A stretch of 64,000 nt of DNA from Vanilla planifolia (taxonomy: Eukaryota; Streptophyta; Magnoliopsida; Asparagales; Orchidaceae), in contig CM043865.1 of the NCBI GenBank assembly GCA_023846275.1, forward strand, positions 32,998,412 to 33,062,411. Reading direction: 5' to 3'. The notes under the pieces were generated by a model that saw only the letters and a program-made list of their open reading frames with translations, had not been told where the DNA came from and ran no database searches. Positions 37,601 to 49,100 of this stretch are shown one piece after another; position 1 is the stretch's first letter; every line of letters begins with the position of its first letter. The position numbers were made by a program, and so were the translations under genes.

Positions 37601-40026
37601 CTGTCATGACTTTTATGTTGGCTGGTGGTTTCTTCGTGAAGGTAACCAACATAGCAATCTAGACAAGGAATTTAGAATATTCACAGTACTTTAAGAATGA
37701 AAAATCATAGTCAAATCTTAACAAAGTCTCTTCTTTTGTTTTTACAGAAAGAGCTTTTCCATGACAAGCTTATTATGTTAAACTTTTTCTAACTCTATCC
37801 TAACTGTTTTTGTGGTATTTATTTTTGTCAAAAATAGATCAAGCTACTGATTCTTTGTTTCCAAACACTATGATATCATACACTGATGACCAATATCATA
37901 GTCTCTAATAAGACTTATCACCAAATAATCACATAATACCACCAAGGATTTTCTCCACATGGATCTGACTTTGTTACATAGGTTATGCCTTCCACAATTT
38001 CTCCAATCTTTTGCACCAAGTGCTAGGATAACCAAACCTGATATATTTGTCTATCAATTGAATTACTCAAATATTGGCTTGATCAACGTTTTAAGTCAAA
38101 ATCAGCTAAGATTCCAGATCTTATTGAACTCCTCATAGTCCTAAGCTACTCTGTCAATGACTTAGCTTCTACACCAAGCAAACGCCTGGAGAAATCTAAA
38201 AATTTGTTGTAACACCACTTCACCAATTCAAGGTACATAAAAACCTTATCATGTTAAACTATGATTCACTTATTAAAAATGATTAGTCCAGCACAATAGT
38301 AAATTCATAGTCAAACCTTATGAAACCACCCTTTTCCATTAATCTTCACACTGTTTCTCCATTATAATTATCCTTACACCTAAATTTAACCATCTAAAAG
38401 GTTAACCAGTCATTATCCATAGAATACTTTAAGCATCTAAGCTCCACTTTCCTATTAAGTTTTTAAAATACTATTCAAAACATCAAAAGTTTTTGTCTCA
38501 AAAACCCCATTTCCGTTATCTAAACTAGATTGTTTTTAAGTTCTCGTGTAGACTTTACATGCCGGGTAATTCATTACATTTTTATCTATACTTTTCCAAG
38601 TTATGAATAGGCTACCATGCTAATTTATGAAATACAGAAAATTGCGGCAGCAAACTGGGTGATTGTTGATTACAAAAGCTAAGTCTCCAAACATGAAATC
38701 ATTAACTCCATCTTAGAAAGGGAGGAAAAGAATCTAAAGCTATGTAAGTCTGAACATGAAAAAAAAATATTAAGGGGATCAAAAACAAAAATTAAAAGAG
38801 GAGAGAGAGAAACAAAACATGACAAAGGCTATAATTTTAAAACCTTAGGCCAAACCTAATATCAAAAAAATTTATAATAGATAACCTTGTAGGAAGTTTC
38901 AAAATGCATTAGAGACAAGAATCCCATGCCAATGGACAAAAAGGATACTCTTCCAAAAGAAAACAAAGTGTAATATATAATGAAAAAAATCATTTTCAAA
39001 TAGAGGTAGAAAATAAAAACAATAAATCAGATGTCAATTACTCTTGATAAAAGAAAAGTAATGACAACTTTTTGTCGAAGTTAATTGCTACATGAAAATA
39101 AAACAGATTAAAAATATTAAAATAACATTTTTTAGCAATATTATCATATAATGTGATATAATTTTAAAAGATTAAATGTTTGGCTTGATGACATCATCAA
39201 ATAACAATATTAAAAATTAAAATTTTGTCAATAAAAAATGACATGAAAATATCACTTCATTTAAAAAACATCTGAATACTAAAAATCTAGGTATTAAAAA
39301 TAAGAATAAATAACTGATTAGATAATATTAGGTCAAACAATAAAAATTTTTTAACTAGTTTGATATAACACTTACATCTAATTGATATTGTCCTTTATAT
39401 ATCAATTTTATCTAAATAGTATTATATCAAATTTTCCTTAAAGAATAATAGGACATGTAATATTTTTAATACAAATTATTGATAGTTTGCCAATAAAGTT
39501 GATACTAAATAGAAACTTTCAAGAAAAATTGGAGGCCAAAACTATAAGAACTAATGTTTCTTCTTTTTTCTAGTTCCCGTTACTTTTTTCAAATATATAA
39601 TTAGATTTTTTTAAACTACTTATTATATTGATGCATAACTAAACTATAGTTTTTACATATTTTTTCTCATGCTTCACCAATTGGGAGAACATAATATCTT
39701 TCTACTGATATATTTTCCTTTTAAATCTTGCACTTATTTCATTGTACCTAAAGGAATTGATGAAGCTTATTATGTGTATATATATATGTGTGTGTTCTTT
39801 GCAGAGAGTTCCAACATTCATATCATGGATTCGTTACCTGTCATTCAACTACCATACTTATAGGCTATTGCTAAAAGTTCAATATGACCACATACCAACC
39901 TCCTTACATGTGCCTCACATCGGCAATGGTTTTAAAGAGGTGGTTATAATGATTGCCATGGTTTTTGGTTATCGACTATTGGCATATGGTTTTTTAAGGA
40001 AAATGAATCCTACAAAAGGGGCTTGA
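31657..40026 (+). CDS. ABCG22: ABC transporter G family member, ABCG22-like half-transporter
   Basis: This is a predicted ATP-driven exporter of the WBC half-size class at the plasma membrane. Arabidopsis ABCG22 is needed for normal stomatal control; its substrate is not settled. Coding exons: 31657-32038, 32121-32185, 32448-32683, 32880-33035, 33164-33347, 34380-34688, 34931-35218, 37180-37464, 37534-37641, 39805-40026, totalling 2,235 nt or 744 aa, close to the Arabidopsis length. The N-terminus has the ABCG22-type '[16 protein letters not shown]' and '[20 protein letters not shown]' blocks. The nucleotide-binding domain has Walker [10 protein letters not shown] (about residue 190), signature VSGGERKR (about 293), Walker [13 protein letters not shown] and the H-loop TTIHQPS. 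The membrane half follows, from '[10 protein letters not shown]' to '[20 protein letters not shown]', ending KMNPTKGA. Start: first ATG after the leader intron, matching family N-termini. All key residues are present. Confidence 0.96.
33348..34379 (+). other. ABCG22 intron (1.03 kb)
   Basis: It has GTAAGT donor and CATTGCAG acceptor ends. It is A-rich on the plus strand, and no other feature was seen. Confidence 0.85.
35219..37179 (+). other. ABCG22 intron (1.96 kb)
   Basis: It has GTACTA donor and CATTGCAG acceptor ends. The minus-strand open frame at 37037-36795 has no family resemblance. Nothing assignable was found. Confidence 0.8.
37642..39804 (+). other. ABCG22 intron (2.16 kb)
   Basis: It has GTAACC donor and TTTGCAG acceptor ends. 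It is very AT-rich at about 39070-39660, with a TATATATGTGTGTG stretch just before the acceptor. No gene was seen. Confidence 0.8.
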
Positions 40027-40689
40027 ACATTACTTATTTGATACAATTTCAAGTTATGAAAAAAAATTTTTGCTTCTCTGTTCCAACCATAGACCACAAA
40101 TATTATGAATTTTGTTCTTGAAGAATTGCAGTCTATAGTGTATACCATCCATAATATTTTCTTTTGTGTACCTCATAGTGTTTAAGAATAAGTTATTCTA
40201 AGAAATTTTGGATCATTATTAAATATGTAAACTAAACCTCATTTTATCTAATAGGGCAAAATTTACATCTTAAAAATATTTAGTACGGTTTCATGCATTA
40301 ACACACACAAAGACTAATTCATTAGATCTATAAGAAAAATTCTAAAGAAACAATAAATGAATAATTATCTTGATTAGGTAAAAGACTAGCACTTACTAGT
40401 CACAATGAAATAAACTGCTAATTCTATATTTCAAGTCAATGAAAACTTAATGCTAATAGAGAATGATTTTTACTTTTAATTTTTATTGATTGTTAATTTT
40501 GCAGAGAGAAAGATTTTTATTATATTATTATCAAAAGAGTGCTTATAAATAAACAAAAGAATATTCTCAATAAAAAGAATGTACTATCTAATAATTAAAA
40601 AAACTTATGTCATAGATTTTTTTGTCTAGCTAATAGAATGTTATCTTTTTAGTTTGATTAATAAACTCATTCATAAACTAAAGTATAAA
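40027..40689. other. Downstream of ABCG22, probable 3' UTR and spacer
   Basis: AT-rich sequence after the TGA at 40024-40026. No clear poly(A) signal can be singled out, and no coding sequence was seen. Confidence 0.5.
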
Positions 40690-41180
40690 AGTGAAGAATT
40701 GAAGATAAAGTCTTTGCAAAAATATCTATTGGCTTTTCTTTATTACAAAGTCAAGAAGTGACAATCCTTTTTTGATGAAATAACAACTCTAATGAAATAA
40801 CAATCTACATTGATGTGCTTTATTTTATGAAAATATAATTTTCTATAAAATTGATGATTGTCTAGTTATCATATTAAAAGTTAATTATTGAATATGCATA
40901 AAATTAAATTATTCAATAAGATTTTTTTTTTCACATACATTTAATAAGTAATATATATTATTGTTTTGTATTCAACTTCAAAACTAAATCTAACAACAAC
41001 CTTTTGGATTATTACTCCTTTTTAACATAAGATTTTCTCCTATAAAAATAGAAATTTTATACTAGAAGTATACTTCATTAGATCCAATATAGTCAACATT
41101 AAAATAGGCATTAAATTGTAGATATTTGTGCTTACATACGATATTTATCAGGAGACCTAATGCATCTTAGACATCCTTGA
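40690..41180 (-). mobile_element. Decayed Ty1/copia polyprotein end (RNase H region)
   Basis: With frame shifts and stops, the minus strand reads in order 'HKYLQFNAYFNVDYIGSNE', 'YKISIFIGEN', 'QKVVVRFSFEVEYKTI', 'KIKHINVDCYFIR' and 'PIDIFAKTLS'. These match the usual copia RNase H series (A-Y-S-D-A-D-W-A-G, S-T-S-G-Y, V-A-R-S-S-A-E-A-E-Y, T-K-H-I-D, A-D-I-F-T-K). Several catalytic acidic residues are lost. No LTR was found next to it, so this is a fragment. Confidence 0.75.
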
Positions 41181-41389
41181 AACAATATCCCACTTATAAA
41201 GGTCAAAGAGAGCCTACATTTCAACATCCAAAACATGTTTCTAATTCAAATTTAATAATGCACATCTTGTTAATAAAAATAGTAGAGAGAGACACAACAG
41301 AGCTACAAAATAGCTAATCCATAAGACTTGAGTGTTACTTTTTTCTCATAATAACACTTTGATAAATGTTGTTTATTTCTCTTGGTAAC

Positions 41390-41980
41390 ATTTAGATGAG
41401 TGTTGCTCATCTCTTCATCATTTCGCCCCATTATCTAGCCTCATTGTTCACAAATCAGTTGCTTTTTTCATTTCTTTTTCTTTTAATTTCTTCCCTTTTC
41501 CCGCTCTTAAAATGTTATAGCTTCCATAGTGCACAACCAATTTGTCTGGCTAGCACCTGTCTGAAGTCCAACTATTTTGCATCCAATAAGACCCACATGC
41601 ATAACCATTGTACTTGAGTGCAAATGCTCACCCATCTCACATCCATGCATGCCCATCTACCAAACACCCATGCACCCTCGTGCTCATATACTTCGCACAT
41701 GTCCACATGTGTGCTTAACCTAAAGTCTACCTGCTCCACATTCATGCAACACTCATGATCATCTACGAAGTGCCAATGTGTGAAAGCTTGCCCTTCCCAC
41801 GCCCACCTCACACTGGTGTCGCACCTGGGCTTGCAACACCCATTCATGCATGCCTATACAAATTGTCTTGACCCTCTGTGCACACAACCATACAAGTTTC
41901 CACACATCAAACCTAGAGTTTGCAACAACCTCCACATGCCACCAACCTCAACACACCACACTTGGTACCTTGCAAAGTGA
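41390..41980. repeat. Low-complexity CA/CATG-rich stretch
   Basis: This segment is rich in CACATG, CATGCATGCC and CACACC words (for example 41590-41960), unlike its AT-rich surroundings. Open frames on both strands (41780-41980 plus, 41847-41572 minus) follow from the biased composition. The origin is unknown. Confidence 0.5.
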
Positions 41981-42304
41981 GCAATAACCATGTAATTCTT
42001 TCAACGATTGAGCCCGAATCCTCGTGATTCCTCCAACCACATCAAATTCCATAAGTAATGGACATTATACTTAATTGATTGTTAATAATAACAATGATCT
42101 ACAATAGAACAAGTAACAAAGCCAATAAATGCTTGAACAGAATTCTTAATCCTTTTTTGGTATTCGGAATTGCTAATAAATGTTCATCATAATGCAAAAA
42201 GAATTAAAGAAGGCATTCTCATCACATACTCAAACTACAAGCCCCAAACATAAACATCAGGAAAGTTTCATTCCGGTATAAAAAGACGTACATTTTCTAA
42301 ATAA

Positions 42305-42835
42305 AAATTCAAACCAGCAGAACGGATCATGATACAGCAGCAAATCATTCTCCAAAGATTTTTTCACAATTTGATACGGCATGAGAATGTTCTCCGAGAA
42401 GGGAATCGCGTTAACTGGAGGACGTCGACAAACCGGCCGAGGCTCGGCAACACGGGATGATCAGCCACGGATAAGATCGTCAAGACATGGGCAGCGCCGT
42501 AGACACTGAAGGGGGTGCAGCAGCGGTGGCGTGCTAAAGGGACCGACGAGGAGGGCTCTCGCGAAGGAGGCTCCGGGCGATCAATCAACAAGTGTGAAAA
42601 CAGGACGACGCGGAAGGGCGATCGCACTAGGCGGTGCACCGGAGGTCGCTGTTGGCAAAGCGGCACGTGAAAGCAGAGTAGCCAGAAGAGTAATTGTTCA
42701 GGGTAACGCCGCAGGAAATGCAGCGACATGAGGGGGCATGCAGCATTGCGGTACGGTGGAAAAGGCTACGGCGATGGCAGCAAGGAGATCACCGGGGAAC
42801 CAACACCTTCAAGTACGCACCAGAGTAACATCAAG
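42305..42835. other. GC-rich patch of unknown origin
   Basis: About 500 bp are clearly richer in G+C and CpG than the neighbouring DNA. Overlapping open frames lie at 42531-42731 (+) and 42729-42364 (-). Neither translation shows a motif I know; both are Arg/Pro-rich, as expected from GC-rich chance frames. It could be a transposon or LTR fragment, or a foreign nuclear insertion. Confidence 0.4.
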
Positions 42836-43161
42836 AGAATTCTTTTATTTATCATTATAAGATATTAAATAGTTGAAAAAAAAACGTCTTAATTATAAAT
42901 AAAAAAACAAACAATACACTTAACTTAAAACTAATAAAATAATAAAAAATAAATTAAAAAAAACATATCCATAACTCATAAATGATTTATTATAATCCAA
43001 TAGTTCAAACATATTACGTCTAGCCTTTTTTGAACTTTTGTTGCCGATGACAAAAATCTTTTTGCATCTCGAGCTGTTTTTTTATCATAATTTATGTTGC
43101 ATCACAATTTAAAAGCTACTGAATGCAATCATCAACTAAGATAATCAATCAACCTTTTTGA

Positions 43162-46100
43162 TCATGCAATTGTCCTTAAAAACCGAAGCAAACGTAGGAG
43201 AGCAGCATCCAAAAGAGGAGCTCTTTTTTCAAGTCCTGCAATTTCAAGTGAAAAATGCTAAAAAATGAGAATTTGGCAAACACGCCATATTCATATGAAA
43301 AAACATAGGAAAGATAATTTCAAACTAAAATAGAAATTAATGCTACAATATGAGAACTAGCTCACTAAATTCATGCCTGAATATATATATATATATATGT
43401 TCATTGATTTGCTTAAAATGCTAGACCACCTTGACTATGTTAAGGCAAGAATTTGTGAAGCAGAAAGAAAATCCATTATTGAGCTTTTAAGGCACAGAGC
43501 ATCCACCTACGGTTTTGCTAAGGATAAGAGAAGTGAAGAACAAAAGGAAAAAAATTTCAACACACGTATTAGTCCTTAAGTCAATGATGAAACAATGATT
43601 TGCTAACACAATACCCAAAATCCATGGGTAGCTTCTATTGGGCCCATCACTCTGTTCAAATCTGATAGAATATAACACAATGTTTAGGACATGTAAGAAA
43701 TAGCTTGTTAAAAAACGTTGCACAACGAGGCATAGCTAGGAGACATCATGCTAAGGGGTCTCGTACTTTTAGAGTCATCCATAGTACAAACTAAACTTTT
43801 TATTGATAGTTGAGCCACATAGCTTGCTCCCGAGGAAGCCATATGCTCATCTGAAAAATGGGCCAAACCACTTTACAAAAGATCTGCTATAACCAAAATC
43901 GTCATCTCAGCAAATGATGAATGATTTGGACGTGTCAAGTACCCATTAGCACTCTTATGCTTTCCATTTTGAGGATGTTCTAAAAAAGGTTGAAGGAGAA
44001 TTCCTAAATTTCACTACCAATAAAAAGAGAAAGGTCGAGATAAATGCATCAAATGCTCATCTCTCTTAAAATAACACCCTCATCCAGAGTAACTAATCAC
44101 CCCAATAACCTATTCTCTTAATAGTAGCGTAGCTTATCTCTTGAAAACTTTACATGGTTTGACATTATTAATGAAGATGTGTCTTACCAATAGAATACAC
44201 AGGACTAAACCAATAGAACCATACCAAATTGTAAGAGCTATTGTAATTTCATATCATCATTCAGAAAAAAAAAAAAGGTCTAGAGGAAACCAAATGACAA
44301 CTCAGGAAAAAAAACGTCACAGTTGTTTTTATAATAGATAAGAGTAGAGAAGCCAACAAAACAAGCAAAAGTCTTGGTCCCAAAGATTGACATTAATCCT
44401 ATGCATCCATCATGATATATGAAATACCAACTTCATTTTAAGCTCCAATTACAAGGTACTAGTACAATTTCTTACGTATTTACGTCATATTACTCCAACA
44501 AGTTTTAGATTCTGCTCTATCTCACTAAGGTTACCCTCTTCTTTCTAATCTTGTTTGGGTACCAATAATGGAAGTCTCTATGAGCCATGGGAAAAACCAA
44601 ATTGATATAGTAAAAAACCATATGCTTGAAGTGTTGAATGTGATGTCTTGGTTGGCATCGGTAATAGATCTGTTATTATGTTTTTTCAATGTTAGTCGAA
44701 GCTCAAATTGCATGATAAGGATTGTAAGTTCTACTTTTTGCTTTCTTAGTTGCAATAAGTCTTAGTTGCAATAATATGAAGAACTTCAAAAAAGGATAAA
44801 TGTTTGGCAAATATGAAAATATTTACATGAGCTACTTGCAAATGACCAGCTATCCATCGCCAATAACATTTAGCCCTCCATAGAGGAACTAAAATATTTG
44901 ATTGATTATATACTTTGAATATCATTTTGACCATCGAGGCTTTGAACAAAACATTCGTAGTGGCAAATATTATTGGTAACTAAGAGATGCAGCTAAAAAC
45001 AAGCTAAGAGTTAGACAAATTTAAAGATTGTCAAGTCAGGCCCCATATTAATTCAAATTCTTGTTCTAGATGTACTAATAATTTAGATGCTAGAAGAGTT
45101 GAGCGTATAGTTACCAAGATCAGCGGCTACTCTATGCGCACACATTACTCCAGAAAAAGCAACAGCAATAACTCCTTGTCCCGGGAAACAACTATCACCA
45201 ACGCAGTAAAGAGCCTTAATAGCCTGCAATACCAACAAATCACCTCAGTGAAGCCTCTTTCAAAACCAAGATCCCAGCAGAATGTGATTTTTACAGGCAG
45301 GAGCAAACAGCACTCACCGTTGTATTAAAAGGCATACCAAGCAAACCTTTGGGTATGTTACGAGGAATTGGACCATAGGTACCACTGCCTCGGGCGAGAA
45401 ATCTTCTGTGTGTTTTGGGTGTACCCACCTGTGAAGGACAAAAATATAAAAAAAACTAGTCACCTGGGAGCAAATTCTTAGAAAATGCCAAGTCCACGAA
45501 ATCTCAGGAAGCAATCAAAGCTAATTTTTAGGTCAACCTGTTCATGTGATTTGTTATGAGGATCAACTTATATTTCCAATTTTGCATTCTAAAAATGTTG
45601 ATACTTTCAGTTATTGAGAATTGGTACGAATGCCCAAGTTATAGCTAGAAAAGTATTTCTTAGTTGGCTAAAAGGAGCAGAACCTATGGTATTATATACG
45701 AAAAGGTATAAACAGTCAGACTCAAGGTACCTCACAACATTGAAATATCAGTGAACCTTCATAAAAGATCAGTCTTTATTTATCGGGAACCCAAAAAGGA
45801 GCCGGCCATTGTAAAGCATGGTAAGACAAAACACAAGGCCAAAACTACCATGCTCCAGCTAATTCATATGATCTTCTAGATTGTTTCACACGCTTCTATT
45901 CCATCCAACTGAAGGTGATAACCTTAATTATTCCTACTTATAATAACTCAAATCAATCCAAATAATAAAATTTTGTATTTTTATACCCCAAATGTCTTCC
46001 AAATTTTCATTTGATTTCTATTCCAGATCATTACAAGTTTCTTGAATTTGTTGACCTTTATGAAGAACAAAATCACTTTGAGATTGGTAACATACCATGA

Positions 46101-49100
46101 ATACCATAAATCAAGTGAAACTTAGTAGAACTCATTTTTATTATTTTTGAAGATTTTCAGTAGGTCATTCATGTCAGACATGGCAATGAATACTTGTTTT
46201 AAAATTTCACAAACTACGTGACATGTCCAACACAGTCAATGGAGCCTCCATGTGTCTTTAATTCTAAGGCACAGGCGTAGTATTTCTTAAGTGCAAGAGT
46301 GGTGTAGCTTTGATTCAAGAATTGATTTATCAAACATATTCGTCAGTTCAGAAATAATGCAGAAAGAAGTTGTAATTTCTCTGCCCAAACTTTAGGATAA
46401 CATGTAGGTTTTTGCCCCCAGCATATGAAGGGAATAGGTCAAGTGTAGGCAAGAAGATTCATATCCTTGCCAAGAAATTTTGTCTGACCCATTGTTTGCT
46501 TATTGGAAACAAAATCTCAGTTTTTCAATGCAGTAAAAAATCCCAAAAAAGAAATATTTTGGAAAAAAATTGCAGATATGTATTGCAAAGGATTTCAAAT
46601 ACCTCCTTTAGCACTATCGATTCCTTGAGCCCAGGAAAGAGCTTATTTTCAAGCCTAGTAATGATTTTATCTGCCACATGTTCCTTCTTCTGTTCATACT
46701 CCTTCCGAGCAAGGCCCTGGTACAATGAAGAGTGAAATTAGAATTTAAATTTCACAGAAAATTGACAGATGAAAAAAAGTTAGAATATACATCACAATCA
46801 TTATTTTAATGACTTTTTAAGGAATCTTAAAATAGTGAAGCATCCTCAAATTTGTCTGTATGCTTGCCTGCCAATCCTCAATATATGATGTTGTGAATAT
46901 ATGAAAAATATGATGTCCCTCAGGAGCCAAAGATGGATCAAGGACTGTTGGAATACTCAAAAAGATGCTTCCATAAGGTATCTCTAACCTGAGCCAGTCA
47001 TCCTGCATATAAGCATACAGCATGCAACTGTTGCCCTGTTTTCTTAACTTTTTCAGTCTCCCTAAGTAGAAAGTTAAAAAGCTTGTGTACCTCCAAAATG
47101 AAGTGGTGGCAGTCTGTATTAGGAGGTAAAACCTCAGCTTTGACTCCCAAGTGAATGGAAAGAAATGATGGTGCCTTCATATATATTTTTTGGAAGTTTT
47201 TCTCCTCTTCTGGAAGGTCATCAACTTTCAAAAGTTTACCTGAATTTTCAAAAATCGTGTTAATAAGGTCTGAAATTATTGTACATAATCCCTATCAAGC
47301 TTCATAGAAGACTCCAAGCATTACGGATTAACATGTAAAAATAAAGTTCAATAGATCCAGGATTCAACTAGTAGTAAATAGAGCTTTCATCATTTTATAA
47401 TGAATTGTGCAGTAGTCACTTCATCACAAAAAGAATTACACATACTTCCAAGCCACCAGAGTTACATGTAGAAGACCACAATACATGCCAGCATAAATGG
47501 GCTCCACAGGGAACCACAGCTCAATAGATAGAAACTGAAACAAATTTTGGCTAAACTTTTTTTATACTAAGATTATTGATTCATTTCATCATTTCTAATG
47601 TTGCTTGAGCATCAATAATACCGACATGGTCATCATAAATAACTCATTCTTAAAAGTATGAAACTAAAAAATTCTTAAACGTCATACCAAAGGTATCCCA
47701 TCTAGTTGCATTTGATATCACAGTTTTGCCAAAGAACTCCCTTCCATCTGTAAGCCTCACTCCTACCTGTAAAAAAGTCAGCATCTCACTGAGCAACCAT
47801 CATAGTAATAGCTCTAGGATTCACGACGATGTCAACATTTGACTTTGCAACTTATTTCAGATGGTGCTTACAGCTATTCCATCTTCAATCACAATATTAT
47901 TCACGTTTGCTTTGTACAGTATTTTACTGCCCTTATCAACTAGGCCATTGGCCAAAGACTTGGCTATCCCACCAATACCACCAACAGGGTAGTTGATTCC
48001 TCCAAAATGCCTATCGCAGAGAACCTGAGATATACAGTAGATAAGTGAAGATAAGCTGAGCTTTTATTAGTTTAGAATGAATTTTATTAGTGTATGTACA
48101 AAACATTTAATTGAAGCATTACTACCATGCTTGCATTTATCATGGGTGTTCGCAAAGCATTGACTGTACTGACAATGAAGCACTGCAAACATACCAAAAT
48201 GTCAATTTTGGTGGAAAAGTAGTATACAATTTGCTGAGTATAGATAAAGTCCCTTGCAGCAATAAAAATACCAGGCAACTTAGAATAAGTGCTTAGTGAA
48301 TGCAAGATATGCAACCTCAGCATCGATGAAGGACAACAATTGAGGGTCTTTTATGAATTTACGAGCTATATCTCCAGCATTTTGTGGAAAATAGTAAGCT
48401 GCAAAATTCACATCATTTTTGAGCAATACTTAAAGCAACAGGCTAAAAGAATGTAAAACATTCCATATGCTGAAGATGGATAAACCACATTTCCTTAAAA
48501 AAGAAATGCATATATGTACCTGAAATTCAGTCCTAGTAAGAATAGAGTGCTCAAGATTTCAATTGCATTAATAGTCCTTTGTTTTTAATGTTAATCTCCT
48601 TTAGGCACTCACAATATCAACAAACTATTAGCTAACAAGTAGTGCGACAATATTGAAGGACAAACAAGCACAGCCAAAGGTGGCTACCTGTTAGCATTGG
48701 ACAATTATTTGCTAAGTTCGATAACTACATGCACTTGTGCAATCTAGAAAACAGTTAATGGAGTGCTAAAGATGGATAAACCACATTTCCTTGAAAAAGA
48801 AAATGCATTTATGTACCTGAAATTCAGTCCTAGTAAGAATAGAGTGCTCAAGGTTTCAATTGCATTAATAGTCCTTTGTTTTTAATATTAATCTCCATTA
48901 GGCACTCACAATATCAACAAACTATTAGCTAACAAGTAGTGCGACAATATTGAAGGACAAACAAGCACAGCCAAAGGTGGCTACCTGTTAGCATTGGACA
49001 ATTATTTGCTAAATTCGATAACTACATGCACTTGTTCAATCTAGAAAACAGTTAATGGAGTGCTAAAGATGGATAAACCACATTTCCTTGAAAAAAAAAT

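Noticed and set aside
42364..42729. 121-aa minus-strand open frame in the GC-rich patch
   Set aside because: No family motif is visible, and long frames are expected by chance on both strands in GC-rich DNA. The patch is reported by composition only.
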